Virus record (IMG/VR): IMGVR_UViG_3300036766_001364
Location: 107,976-171,975 of that record
Reading direction: 5' to 3' (one strand)
Length of the DNA: 64,000 nucleotides
Source of the DNA: a virus
The position numbers and the translations under genes are program-made. A model generated the notes under the pieces. The model was not told the DNA's origin, made no database searches, and saw nothing but the letters and a program-made list of their open reading frames with translations. Shown piece by piece: positions 8,664 to 18,249 of this stretch; the stretch's first letter is position 1; the number at the start of each line of letters is the position of its first letter.

Positions 8664-11162
8664 ATGCCCCGCCTCGAGAGCTCGAGCAGTCTAAGCGGCA
8701 CGTCGACGCTCTTGGTGTCGTCGCCGATCGCCGGTTCGGGACGCGCGCTGATCGTCACGGTCTCTTGTCCGTCGTTCGCGCTTGGGTCGACGCGTTTTGT
8801 GTCGGCGATGGACCGCGGAGGAGTCCCGCTCACGCTGATCGCGATCAGGGACGCCAGCGGGCCATCCGCGAAGGCTCACGTCGAGATATGGGGGCTCAAC
8901 AACCCGACTGCGGGCGCGGCGACGCTCACGATCACGCTCGCGGGGACGAGCGCCGCGTCGGTGACGGCGGTCACCTCTGTCTGGACCGGAGTCGATCCGT
9001 CGACGCCGTGGGTCGATCCCGAGACGTACGCCACGACCGGACCCGGCGCCGGAACGACCGTTGCGACGTCGCAGGGCGACGTGGTGATCCACGCTAAGTC
9101 GCAGGGAGTGCCGAGCCTGACCTTCCCCGAGAGAGCGATCGACAGCGGCGCGTACGTGTCGATGCGCGGGGCCGACGCCACAGACGCGAGCACGACAGTG
9201 CTGGGGAATGCCGGGACGTCGTACACGGCCGGCGCCGCGATCGCTCTGAAGGCGGCCCCGGGGACGGGACTGACGCCGCTCCTCGTGGGCGCGACGTCGC
9301 ACGTGGAGACGAGCGCGACGTCGGCCTCTGTCGCCGCCCCCTTGGGGATCCCAGACGGCGCTCTGGTCGTCTTGGTCGCTGCGCTGTCCCCGGCGACGGG
9401 ATCTGAGGCGATCGGCCCTCCAGTCGGGTTCTCGCTCGTGATCGACCAGCTCAGCCCGGGTAGCCTGAGCGTCCAGCGGCTCGTCGTCTACACCAAGACC
9501 GCGTTCGGCGAAGCTGGGACGTACGCCGTCGGCGTGAGCGCCGCGAGGAACATCACGCTCGCGTGCATGGCGTTCGCCGACTGCAACAGCGTCAACGCGA
9601 TCGCGTTCGGGAGCAGCTATTTCACGTCTCTGGCGAACACGAACGCGAGCCTGCTCAACAGCTTTCAAGACGATTACCTCCTCAGCGTCGCGGCGAGGTT
9701 CGCGGGTTCCGCATCGGCGCAGGAGCTCACGCTGCCGGCCGGGTGGAAGCAGCTCTTTGACGCGCAGAGCGCGGCGAACGGACAGGGCCTCGAAGCGTGG
9801 GGAGCCCAGCTCTGTACGACCCGCGTCGGGAACAGTTGGACGTACGTGCCCGGGAGCGGGACGGTCCCGTACAGCGTCGCGTGGTTCGCGCTCTGTCTGT
9901 CGACGGGACCGACGCTCAACCCGGCCGTCGTGGCAGAGATCGGGTCGGCATCGGATCCCGATCTCATCGCATACCCATTCGCGGGCGGGACGCTCGGGGC
10001 GACGTATCGCAGCTCGGCGGCGTTCATCGCGAATGCGCTGGTGGCCCGGTTCTCCCCGGATGGCCGATGGGTCGCGATTGGGTCACTCACTGCTCCCTAT
10101 CTCAGGATCTATCCGTGGAACAATGGTCTCGGCGACAATCTGGTCTCCCCCAGCGCATCGTTAGGCGGTACGGTCCTTGATATAGCGTGGTCGCCTGACG
10201 GAAAGTTTATCGTGGCGATCGTCGGTGGCGCGATCAAGGGTTGGGTATGGACTGGATTCGGGTTCGGCGCGCAGCTCGCAGATCCCCCCGGCACGATCTT
10301 CGGCTGCAACTCATTGGCGTTCTCTCATGACGGACAGGCGCTCGCTGTGTTGGGTAACGCGTCCCCATTCATCCATGCGTGGCATTTCTCGAGCGCTGGA
10401 TGGGGGGCGAAACACGCTAATCCAAGCGCGGCGATCGTGGGCACATTTGCGATTCCAAAAGCGATCTCTTTCTCGCCAGACAGCGCTTATCTCGCCGTGC
10501 CGATGGCAGACACGCTCTCGTCTGTCAACGTGTACAATTGGAGCGCATCGGGTGGGTTTGGCGCGAAAGTGACGCTTCCGTCGACGACTCCGACGCAGGC
10601 CCGTGCGGCGAGGTGGTCGCCCGACGGCAAGGCCATCTTCATAGGATCTGGGGGCGGCCTCCTCTACGCCTGGAAGTGGTCGGCCGGGTTCGGGGCGGCG
10701 TTCACGGGCGCGACGGTATCTGGGATCATCCAGGACGTCGCGGTGGCCCTGACCAACCAGCACGCGGTGGTCGCGTATGGCACGCCGAGCGCGATCTGCG
10801 TCTACGCTATCGACACCGTTGCCGGCACGATCTCTCTGTCGCAGACGGTGAGCCAGAGCGTGGCCGTCGGTTCGGTCACGGTCGCGCCCGTGACTGGCAA
10901 CGCGGTCGCGCGAGCGCAGGCCGTCGAGCCCGTCGAGGCGCGCGGGAGAGTCACCGCGACGGCTCTAGCGCCGATCGAATCGCGGAGCCCGGCGGCGGGT
11001 GCGGTGTCGCGCGCGTCGGCGCTGCTCTTCGAGAGCGCGCGCCGCGTATCGGCCCAGGCAGCAGAGCCGTTCGAGTTCATCCTCAATTCGCGCGTGTCAG
11101 ACTCGGGTCGCGGCGTCGAAGCTACGATGTACATTAACCACATCCTGAGGAGGTTCCCGTGA
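8664..11162 (+). CDS. Virion appendage protein: beta-sandwich modules, beta-propeller, phi-E-S repeats
   Basis: 832 residues, with the ATG abutting the upstream TAG. The first about 410 residues contain two beta-sandwich modules like that of the 6620 product. From about residue 417 to 745 there are propeller blades: FSPDGRWVAIGS, WSPDGKFIVAI, FSHDGQALAVLG, FSPDSAYLAVPM and WSPDGKAIFIGSG, separated by linkers such as GFGAKV. This propeller is related to that of the 798 product. A short tail of phi-E-S repeats (EPVEARGRV, APIESRSPA) ends the protein. A GTGA overlap couples it to the next gene. Probable receptor-binding or decorating appendage. Confidence 0.65.
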   Translation: MPRLESSSSLSGTSTLLVSSPIAGSGRALIVTVSCPSFALGSTRFVSAMDRGGVPLTLIAIRDASGPSAKAHVEIWGLNNPTAGAATLTITLAGTSAASVTAVTSVWTGVDPSTPWVDPETYATTGPGAGTTVATSQGDVVIHAKSQGVPSLTFPERAIDSGAYVSMRGADATDASTTVLGNAGTSYTAGAAIALKAAPGTGLTPLLVGATSHVETSATSASVAAPLGIPDGALVVLVAALSPATGSEAIGPPVGFSLVIDQLSPGSLSVQRLVVYTKTAFGEAGTYAVGVSAARNITLACMAFADCNSVNAIAFGSSYFTSLANTNASLLNSFQDDYLLSVAARFAGSASAQELTLPAGWKQLFDAQSAANGQGLEAWGAQLCTTRVGNSWTYVPGSGTVPYSVAWFALCLSTGPTLNPAVVAEIGSASDPDLIAYPFAGGTLGATYRSSAAFIANALVARFSPDGRWVAIGSLTAPYLRIYPWNNGLGDNLVSPSASLGGTVLDIAWSPDGKFIVAIVGGAIKGWVWTGFGFGAQLADPPGTIFGCNSLAFSHDGQALAVLGNASPFIHAWHFSSAGWGAKHANPSAAIVGTFAIPKAISFSPDSAYLAVPMADTLSSVNVYNWSASGGFGAKVTLPSTTPTQARAARWSPDGKAIFIGSGGGLLYAWKWSAGFGAAFTGATVSGIIQDVAVALTNQHAVVAYGTPSAICVYAIDTVAGTISLSQTVSQSVAVGSVTVAPVTGNAVARAQAVEPVEARGRVTATALAPIESRSPAAGAVSRASALLFESARRVSAQAAEPFEFILNSRVSDSGRGVEATMYINHILRRFP

Positions 11163-14100
11163 GCCTCTCTTCGATCTCGAAGGCGACGTATTTCCCCGCT
11201 GGCGCAGCGATGTTCGCGCACCCGACGACGCACGAGATCATCGCTGTCTATCAGGCGGGATCGCTCGGAGTCACGGGCCTGGCCTACAGGACGTCGAACG
11301 ACTTCGGGGCGACGTGGTCGTCCGAAGCGCAGCTCTCGCCGAGGCAGAACGTGGTCCCTTCGGGCGTCGTCAACCCGGCGACGGGAGACGTCCACCTCGC
11401 CTACGGTCAGTACGGAGATCCGTCCCTGTCGGCGGCGTTCGGCATCTGGGCGCGCTTCCTCGTGTGGAACGGGTCCGGATGGACGATCGGCGGCGAGTTC
11501 ACGATCGAGGCCGGTGACGGGACACAGGGGCTCTCGAATCCGTCGCTGGCGGTCGATCTAAACGGTTTCATCACGGCACTCTACTATCGCAAGACGGCGT
11601 CGGCATCGGTCGTCCGCTCGGCCGTTTCGAACGGACCGTGGGACCTCACAGCGTCCACGACAGCCGACGCCGTCACGCTCGCGCTGGGCGGACCGATCTC
11701 GATCTCGACGCGATTCCTCTCCGTCCTCAACTGGTGGGCGGCGACGTTCCATCAGGACGGCGTGCTCAGGATCACTCGCTCGTCGGCGATCCTGTCGCCG
11801 GTGCAGCACGCGCACTCGTGGATCGCGTCGCAGACGATCTTCTTGCCGACGGCGACCGACGAGATGGACACGTCGTGGAACCCGGCGCCGACGGGGTCTC
11901 CCAATGGGCAGCTTGGGATCGCCTATCGCAAGGGGACGGCGGGGATCGTCTACAGGACATGGACGGCTTTCACGAACTCCCTGAGCGCCGAGGTCGCGCT
12001 GTCGGCGACGGGTCGCTATCCGGCGATCGCGAAGTACTTTAAGGACTGGATCGCCGGTTGGTTTGAGCCCGTGTCTGGCGACAAGAACAAGCTCCAGACC
12101 GCGTACATGAGCGATCCTGCAACGGTCTACGGGCTGGACGTCGACCCCGGCTTCGACGGCTGGGGCAACTTGCGGATGCCACTGGACGTCGAGGGTTTTG
12201 AGATCCTGCTGTTTCAGTGGTCTGACACGGCCGATCCGGGCGTCGACGGGTACACGGTCTATCTGGCGTCTGTGGCGGTCGCCATCTTCAAAGACGTCGT
12301 CGACGCGGCTCGCGCGACGGAGTCGTTCGTTCAGGGCCCATTTGTGTCTGATTCTGCGACGGGCACCGACAGCGTTGTTCAGGCGGGGATCGTCGGCGTC
12401 CCGATCTCGGTGTCCGATTCAGCGCTTGCCGTCGAATCGCTCGTCGTCGGGCCAGACGTGTTCGACACCGCTACGGGTGTCGAGGACCTGACTCAATTCG
12501 CGATCCGATTGGCCGTGCCCGACTCGGCGTCTGCCATCGAGACGATCTCGCTCGTCGCCGACATCGCTGTGGACGACGTGGCGACGGCGGTCGACACGGC
12601 GCTGGCGAACGTGCCCGTCTCCGTCACCGACGCGGCGGCGGCGACCGAATCGATCTCGATGAAGACGGCGCTCATCGACGCCCTAGCGTCGCCCGTCGAA
12701 TCTGTGGAGATCGGTCTTCACGTCAGCGAGACGGCGACTGGCTTCGAGTCTATCGTCTCTGGCCCAGACGTCGCCGATTCTGTTGCAGCGATGGAGGGTC
12801 TCGCGATCGGTGTATCTGTCGCTGACACGGCGTCTGCGACGGAGTCGTTCGGCAACCTCGCGGTCGACAGGATGCGTCGCGCGATCGCCGTCGCGACGAA
12901 CTCTGTCGAGGTGTATCCCGGCTATAAGAACGGGTGGACGCGCCGCGGACGGGCGCAGTTCGAGGCGGAGCCGCATTCTCGGATGTTCACGTTTGAAGAC
13001 GTCGATCAGTCGTACGCGGGGATCGTCTTCATCTGCACGCCCGAGACGCTGTCCGCCTGGAAGAGGATGCAGCGGAGCGTCAACGGCGGAGTCACGTTTT
13101 CGCCAGTCGGGCCTCCGCAGATGGCGTGCGTCGCGCGCGGCGCCGACGGGGCGCTCTGGGGGGTCGGAAACGACGGGAGCAGGCCCGTCAATACCCCCCA
13201 GCCGCCGATCGCCGCGGCCGACGGGACGGGGGTCATGGGATGGGCAGTGACGCAGCGACAGATCTTCCGTTCAGACGACAGGGGGTTGAACTGGATACGG
13301 GTCTACGACGACGCTGATTACGGCAATCAGGGGCGCTTCCCGTCGTACGTCCACGTTGCCGCCGATCCGTCAGACCAGAACCGCATCATGGCCTTTGGGG
13401 TCGCGCGCGGGTCGGCGTTCCTCGACGACGTGCAGATCGCTGCGTCCGTGGACCGTGGCCGGACGTGGACGGTCGCACGGCCGTCTGTGTCGCAGCTGTC
13501 GAACTTTCCAGTCTTTGAGTGGGCGCTCCATTCTGATTCGATCCTGACGGCGCTCGCCGGCGGTCGATTCATGCTCGGGTGCACGACGACCAAGCTTCTC
13601 AGAGGGCAGGACCTCGCTTTTTTGGGCGTAGTCGCCTGGCAGAGTCCGTTCTCATTCGCCGGGTTCGACCAGAACCATTCGACTGCGTTCTGGTCGACGA
13701 CGTACGCGACGGGCGACATCTGCGACGCGTCCGAGTTGGCGGATGGGTCTGTCTACGCGATCACAGACGTGGGGTTCTTGGTGAGCGTCCGCAGCGGAGT
13801 GTTCCTGAACGTCGGGAGGTCGCTGCGCGCGATCGCTTCTGACGGGACGAACGTCTTCGTCGGCTCGTCCGTCGGTGGGCCGCCGACCATCTACGCGTTC
13901 GATTCGGGCTTCCACCTCCTGTCGTCTCTGCCGTTAGACGCGGGTGACTCGGGGATCGTCTCGATGGCCTACGCCTCGGGCAGCCTGTACGCCTCGGTAG
14001 GCAACTCACCGGCGCGGCTCGTCCGCATCGACGTGAGCGACCCGCACAGCATGTCTCGCGTGGGCGCGTTCGACCTGGGAGCGGGCGAAGTCGACCTCCG

Positions 14101-15379
14101 AGGGCTCACGCTCGGGATCGACGGCTTCGTCTACGGCGTGATCTCGAGCAGCCCGGCGCGCGTCTTCCAGTTCGACGTCAGCGGCGCGGTCCCGGCGATC
14201 AGTTCGCAAGCGGACGGCGATGCGGGTGAGAACGTAGGCATCGACCTCGCCGTCCAAGGATCGAACGTGTACGCTCTGGTCAATGGGAGCGTCGTACAGT
14301 TCGTCGCGGCTGGTCCGACGATCGCCCGCTTTCAGGCGACGACCTTCTCGGGGATTGGGGTCGGAGTCGGCGCGTTCGGCCAGTTCGTGGCGGTCCTACA
14401 GAGCGTCGGCGGGCGCAGCGTCCTCTCAAAATATGACTCGCTCTCGGCCCTGGCGCTCATCGTCAGCGCCGACGTCGGGCCGAACCCGTTCAGCATATAT
14501 GTGTCGGCGGCGGGCAGCGCATACATCGGCGTCCTTGAGTCGTTCTCGGTCGCGGGGACGTCGCCGGCTGGGGCGACTTTCCCGACCACGTACACGACAC
14601 GGGCGCAGATCTCGGCGTACATCGTCTACGCGATCTCTGGTTCATCGGCTGGGAACCATCAACTCGGTCCGACGGCGATCCTGATAACTGACGATATGGG
14701 CATCGCGTGGCTGGCGAGATGGGTCGACGGTTCGTTCGTCGGGCAGGACGTCGCGCCGTTCGTGGACGCCGCATTCAGAGGATCGAAAGCGTTCGCAGTC
14801 CGCAACGACATGGGAGACGCTGGGCTCGGGCAGCGCGCCCTGTTCAGCGTCGACAACGGGATGACGTGGGATTACGTGCCCGATATTGGCCAGGTGGGTG
14901 ACCCGACAGCCCCCAGCGCATACGCGGCGGTGGCCTATGATTTCAAAGCGAAGACGCTCTACATCGGGACGCTCACGGGCGGGACATCGGTGTTCATGAT
15001 GGATGATCCGTCGTCAGGCCGATGGGTCGACGTCACAGATAACCTCGCCGACGCCGCCGGCGACGCGACGCCGCAGGTCTCATTCCGTGGTCTCGGGATC
15101 CTGTCAGACGTCCTCTCGGTCATCGACCCCGAGGTCTCTGACGCTGCGACGGCGGTCGAATCGCTGTCGGTCGACGTGCGTGTCGCCGATGGTTTCACGG
15201 GGCTGGACTTCGCCGGGGTCGCCATGATCGCGCTCGACGCAGCGACGGCCACCGAGAGCTTCAAGATCGACATACGGACTGGGCTCACTGTGCGCCTCGT
15301 CATGTCGCGCGGCGGCCGTACGATCCTCAGGGTCTCTGGGGCGCGCGAACCGGCGGTCATAGCGAACCCAAATGGATAG
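11159..15379 (+). CDS. Giant appendage protein with BNR/Asp-box propellers and D-A-T-A-V-E-S repeats
   Basis: 1,406 residues, GTG start. Asp-box motifs (S/T-x-D-x-G-x-T-W), typical of sialidase and BNR propellers, are visible: SNDFGATW near residue 46, DDRGLNW near 706, DRGRTW near 765, DDMGIAW near 1178 and DNGMTW near 1232. Residues about 378-575, and again about 1318-1370, are repeats of about 19 residues such as VSDSALAVESLVVGPD and VSDAATAVESLSV. The second large propeller (about 577-1315) includes LYASVGNSPARLVRIDVS-type blades that also occur in the tail hub at 33611. Carbohydrate binding is plausible. Catalytic sialidase residues were not identified. Confidence 0.65.
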   Translation: MSLSSISKATYFPAGAAMFAHPTTHEIIAVYQAGSLGVTGLAYRTSNDFGATWSSEAQLSPRQNVVPSGVVNPATGDVHLAYGQYGDPSLSAAFGIWARFLVWNGSGWTIGGEFTIEAGDGTQGLSNPSLAVDLNGFITALYYRKTASASVVRSAVSNGPWDLTASTTADAVTLALGGPISISTRFLSVLNWWAATFHQDGVLRITRSSAILSPVQHAHSWIASQTIFLPTATDEMDTSWNPAPTGSPNGQLGIAYRKGTAGIVYRTWTAFTNSLSAEVALSATGRYPAIAKYFKDWIAGWFEPVSGDKNKLQTAYMSDPATVYGLDVDPGFDGWGNLRMPLDVEGFEILLFQWSDTADPGVDGYTVYLASVAVAIFKDVVDAARATESFVQGPFVSDSATGTDSVVQAGIVGVPISVSDSALAVESLVVGPDVFDTATGVEDLTQFAIRLAVPDSASAIETISLVADIAVDDVATAVDTALANVPVSVTDAAAATESISMKTALIDALASPVESVEIGLHVSETATGFESIVSGPDVADSVAAMEGLAIGVSVADTASATESFGNLAVDRMRRAIAVATNSVEVYPGYKNGWTRRGRAQFEAEPHSRMFTFEDVDQSYAGIVFICTPETLSAWKRMQRSVNGGVTFSPVGPPQMACVARGADGALWGVGNDGSRPVNTPQPPIAAADGTGVMGWAVTQRQIFRSDDRGLNWIRVYDDADYGNQGRFPSYVHVAADPSDQNRIMAFGVARGSAFLDDVQIAASVDRGRTWTVARPSVSQLSNFPVFEWALHSDSILTALAGGRFMLGCTTTKLLRGQDLAFLGVVAWQSPFSFAGFDQNHSTAFWSTTYATGDICDASELADGSVYAITDVGFLVSVRSGVFLNVGRSLRAIASDGTNVFVGSSVGGPPTIYAFDSGFHLLSSLPLDAGDSGIVSMAYASGSLYASVGNSPARLVRIDVSDPHSMSRVGAFDLGAGEVDLRGLTLGIDGFVYGVISSSPARVFQFDVSGAVPAISSQADGDAGENVGIDLAVQGSNVYALVNGSVVQFVAAGPTIARFQATTFSGIGVGVGAFGQFVAVLQSVGGRSVLSKYDSLSALALIVSADVGPNPFSIYVSAAGSAYIGVLESFSVAGTSPAGATFPTTYTTRAQISAYIVYAISGSSAGNHQLGPTAILITDDMGIAWLARWVDGSFVGQDVAPFVDAAFRGSKAFAVRNDMGDAGLGQRALFSVDNGMTWDYVPDIGQVGDPTAPSAYAAVAYDFKAKTLYIGTLTGGTSVFMMDDPSSGRWVDVTDNLADAAGDATPQVSFRGLGILSDVLSVIDPEVSDAATAVESLSVDVRVADGFTGLDFAGVAMIALDAATATESFKIDIRTGLTVRLVMSRGGRTILRVSGAREPAVIANPNG

Positions 15380-15388
15380 GAGGAGCGC

Positions 15389-15754
15389 GTGAACACGGTC
15401 GCTGAACTCGTCGAGATCGGTCCATTCTTCGCGGGGAACACGGGGCCATCGCTGGATTTCATCCTGACGTGGGACACGGGCGGATACGTAGACCTGACAG
15501 AAGCGGACGTGCAGGCGTTGATCAGGCGTTGGGACCCGCGGCGCAAGGTGCCGATCGGTCCCGCGGTGACCAGCGGCCCGTGTGACATCGCGTCAGCGAA
15601 AGGCGGAGAAGTGACCTACGAATGGACCGACGGAGATCCGATCGATACCGTGCCGATCGACCCGGGATGGTACTACGTGCAGATCGAGGTGACCGACAAC
15701 CGCGGAAGGCTTCAGCTCGGTCAGCGCGCGATCTTCGAGGTCCTGCCGTCGTGA
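15389..15754 (+). CDS. BppU-like domain protein
   Basis: 121 residues, GTG start 3 bases after a strong AGGAGG-type ribosome-binding site region. The layout FFAGNTGPSLDFILTWDTG, then YVDLTEADVQALIRR, GGEVTYEWTDGD and PGWYYVQIEVTDNRGRLQLG matches the 8304 product and BppU-type domains. It is the last gene before the scaffold/capsid operon and probably helps attach appendages. No other domain is present. Confidence 0.6.
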   Translation: MNTVAELVEIGPFFAGNTGPSLDFILTWDTGGYVDLTEADVQALIRRWDPRRKVPIGPAVTSGPCDIASAKGGEVTYEWTDGDPIDTVPIDPGWYYVQIEVTDNRGRLQLGQRAIFEVLPS

Positions 15755-15774
15755 CGCCGGTCGCTTCGCTCTGG

Positions 15775-15806
15775 GGTTTCATACACTCTAGCGAGTGATC
15801 TAGGAT
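15775..15806 (+). promoter_or_regulatory. Class A promoter for the scaffold-capsid operon
   Basis: GGTTTC at 15775-15780, 20 bases, TAGGAT at 15801-15806. A leader of about 45 bases with an AGGAG site then precedes the GTG of the scaffold-like gene. This is one of the best class A matches. Confidence 0.65.
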
Positions 15807-15857
15807 GCTGAGGATACGCGTCGGTCCATCCGGCGTAGACCATCCAGGAGCATCTGC

Positions 15858-16712
15858 GTGGGCAGTCGGAAGCCAAGCGGTCTTATCAAGCTCGCTGAGA
15901 ACCCTGACGACGAAGAATACTTCGACGACGATGACGGGTACGGGGACGGCGACGAGCTCGGCGACGACGGCGGAGACGCCGAAGGGGAGATGGAAGACAC
16001 CGAGATGAAGGGCCGTCGGGTCGTGGGACCCCGGACCAAGCTCGCGTCTGCCGATCGCCTCGGTCGCATCGAGAACTCGGTCAGTTCGCTCGCGAAGGCG
16101 GTGAACGCGATCGCTCGCGTCCAGAAGGCCATCATCGAGAAGGACATGGACGAAGACGACGTCGACGGCCTTGACGGGTACGAGGACGACGATGACGACG
16201 ATGACGACGGAGACGGTGGCGGCGGCGACGAGTCGCGGCTCGACATGAACCGAAACGTCAAGAAGGCCAAGATGAAGAAGGCCAAGACCAAGGCGTCTTC
16301 CACGGTCGCGAAGGACGACGCCGCGTCGTCGTTCGGCGAGAAGGACGACGACACGCCAGGGAACCGCCCGTTCGACCAGACCGGCGTCGGCGACGACGAC
16401 ACGGTCATCCAGGGCGGACCGGGCGCGGGCCCGGGCCCGATCAGCAAGTCGCGCGAGGCTTACGTGACGCGAAACGAGATGCGCTCGATGATCAGGAACG
16501 CGGTGCGCGAGTCGCTCGGCGCTGCCGGACTGACGGCCATCCACAAGGCCGACGGCCCCATGATCGACGGACCCTCGTCCAAGATCGACAAGTCCGCAGA
16601 GCCGGTCGACCTGAGCGACCTGTTCGTCCAGATGAAGGATCGCTCCTTCAAGCAGATCAACTCCATCCGCGAGGAGATCGGGGATCTGCCGCGCGGCTGG
16701 TCGATGCAGTAG
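15858..16712 (+). CDS. Acidic prohead scaffold-like protein
   Basis: 284 residues from a GTG with AGGAG upstream. The sequence is extremely acidic, with Asp/Glu runs at about residues 15-50 and 100-125, interrupted by Lys-rich segments (KKAKMKKAKTKA) and predicted helices. It lies immediately upstream of the major capsid gene, where scaffolding proteins are usually encoded. No protease active site was recognised, so a separate or missing maturation protease is possible. The C-terminal helix (DLFVQMKDRSFKQINSIREE) could be the capsid-binding end. The role is inferred mainly from position and composition. Confidence 0.6.
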   Translation: MGSRKPSGLIKLAENPDDEEYFDDDDGYGDGDELGDDGGDAEGEMEDTEMKGRRVVGPRTKLASADRLGRIENSVSSLAKAVNAIARVQKAIIEKDMDEDDVDGLDGYEDDDDDDDDGDGGGGDESRLDMNRNVKKAKMKKAKTKASSTVAKDDAASSFGEKDDDTPGNRPFDQTGVGDDDTVIQGGPGAGPGPISKSREAYVTRNEMRSMIRNAVRESLGAAGLTAIHKADGPMIDGPSSKIDKSAEPVDLSDLFVQMKDRSFKQINSIREEIGDLPRGWSMQ

Positions 16713-16753
16713 GCACGGGCCAAAGACACCGAGGCAGGAGAAGGCACGACTCA

Positions 16754-18178
16754 ATGACAACGAAGCTTCCGCTTTCCACGATCAGCAAGTCCGCGATGAG
16801 CGGCACCGGCGTCTACCAGCCGAGGAGCATCCTCGACTGGCTGCAGCGGATGCCGGGCGGCGGGCCCGCTGCGGACCTCAACTACGGGTACTTCGGGCCG
16901 CAGAGCTCGATCATCCGCAAGGACATCACCACGGCCGGCGACACGTTCGTCGGCACAGACTTCTTCACGAACACCTTCGGGGCGAAGGTGTGGGACTCGC
17001 TCAACAGCCAGACCCGCCTGTTCAACCTGATCAGGAAGGTGGCATGGGGGAACACCACCGGCTACCGTATTCGGTCTGGCCGCAACACGTCGACGCAGCC
17101 GGTCTCTGAGACCGCGGCGCTGCCGACGATCGACAAGCCCGACCTCCAGACGATCTTCGTGCAGCCCGGGTTCATCGTCACCTCGCTCGGCGTGAGCGCG
17201 CTGGCGCAGTTCCTTGGCACCCTCGAAGGCGGCATCGGAGACGCGCTCGCCGTCGCCCAGGAATCGGCGATGATCGACCACGTCAAGCGCATCAACCAGA
17301 TGCTCACGGCGTCGAACAACCAGCGCGTCGTCGCCGGCGCTTCTGGCAACAGCAACGTGACCGTCGTCGACGCGACGTGGGCGTCGGTCGGAGACGTCTT
17401 CCGCGAAGCCGGACAGTCGCAGGACATCGTCTGCACGGTCGGCGGCCTCGCGCTCACTCTCCAGTTCGACCAGACGACGACGACCGACAGGATCCTGTAC
17501 ACCAGGTCCCGCGCCGGCATCTACTCGGTCGACGACGTCGTCCAGCAGACGGGGCTCCACATCAACGGTTCGACGTTCTCGGGCGCCGAGGCCGGCGGGT
17601 ACGGCAACCTCGTCGTCGCCGACCGCGACCCGCTTGCGTGGAACGCGGGCAACGTGTTTGAGTCGGGAGACGCGTCGCTTCGGCACCTCTCGACGGGCAT
17701 GATCGACCAGGCGATCGACACGGTCCGCCGCAACGGCGGCGAGCCAGACCTGATCGCCACGGGGATCGAGCAGCTCACGCGGCTCGGGACGATCCTGCAG
17801 GCCAACCAGCACTTCATCGGCGAAGGCACATTCCAGGTGAAGCAGGGCGGCGAGGGCACGCTCCTCGGTTACCCGACGGGCTTCCAGGTCGCCACGTACA
17901 AGGGCATCCCCTGCTGGCACGACTTCGACATCGCCACCAGCTACCAGCAGGCGGCAACGGGCGACGCCAAGCGCGGCGCCAACGCCTACGTCCTCGACAC
18001 CCGATTCATCGAGATGCCGGTGCTCTTCACGACCCAGTACCTCGAGAGCCGCGACTACCTGCAGAACAATATGCTAGGCGTGAAGGGAATTTTCCTCACG
18101 GCCCTACAGACAAGGTGTTACGATTTTCGCAAGCAGTCGAAAATCTCCGATTTGAGTGACGGAATCAATCTCACGTAG
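16754..18178 (+). CDS. Major capsid protein (HK97-fold type)
   Basis: 474 residues. It follows the scaffold-like gene and is followed by a strong stem-loop, as expected for a highly expressed capsid gene. The alternating helical and beta-rich composition, with no signal or enzyme motif, fits an HK97-fold capsid subunit. An E-loop-like region may lie around residues 95-125 (WGNTTGYRIRSGRNTS). Codon use is uniform and GC-rich. The protein would assemble into the icosahedral shell. The assignment rests on context, length and composition rather than on a diagnostic motif. Confidence 0.75.
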   Translation: MTTKLPLSTISKSAMSGTGVYQPRSILDWLQRMPGGGPAADLNYGYFGPQSSIIRKDITTAGDTFVGTDFFTNTFGAKVWDSLNSQTRLFNLIRKVAWGNTTGYRIRSGRNTSTQPVSETAALPTIDKPDLQTIFVQPGFIVTSLGVSALAQFLGTLEGGIGDALAVAQESAMIDHVKRINQMLTASNNQRVVAGASGNSNVTVVDATWASVGDVFREAGQSQDIVCTVGGLALTLQFDQTTTTDRILYTRSRAGIYSVDDVVQQTGLHINGSTFSGAEAGGYGNLVVADRDPLAWNAGNVFESGDASLRHLSTGMIDQAIDTVRRNGGEPDLIATGIEQLTRLGTILQANQHFIGEGTFQVKQGGEGTLLGYPTGFQVATYKGIPCWHDFDIATSYQQAATGDAKRGANAYVLDTRFIEMPVLFTTQYLESRDYLQNNMLGVKGIFLTALQTRCYDFRKQSKISDLSDGINLT

Positions 18179-18203
18179 CAATACGCGAACAACAGTCACC
18201 CTT

Positions 18204-18229
18204 AGAGGGCGCCAGAAACGGCGCCCTCT
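18204..18229 (+). terminator. Stem-loop terminator after the major capsid gene
   Basis: AGAGGGCGCC at 18204-18213 pairs perfectly with GGCGCCCTCT at 18220-18229 across a 6-base loop (AGAAAC). Only a weak T-tract (TCCGTTG) follows, so it may be Rho-independent or simply stabilise the abundant capsid mRNA 3' end. Confidence 0.75.
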
Positions 18230-18242
18230 TCCGTTGTATGAT
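18226..18242 (+). promoter_or_regulatory. Class B-like promoter overlapping the terminator arm
   Basis: CTCTTCCGTTGTATGAT contains the class B CTCTTCCG box and a TATGAT -10 at 18237-18242. The ATG at 18250 starts 7 bases later, consistent with a leaderless mRNA. The CTCT box is shared with the terminator's right arm. Confidence 0.45.
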
Positions 18243-18249
18243 GGCATTG

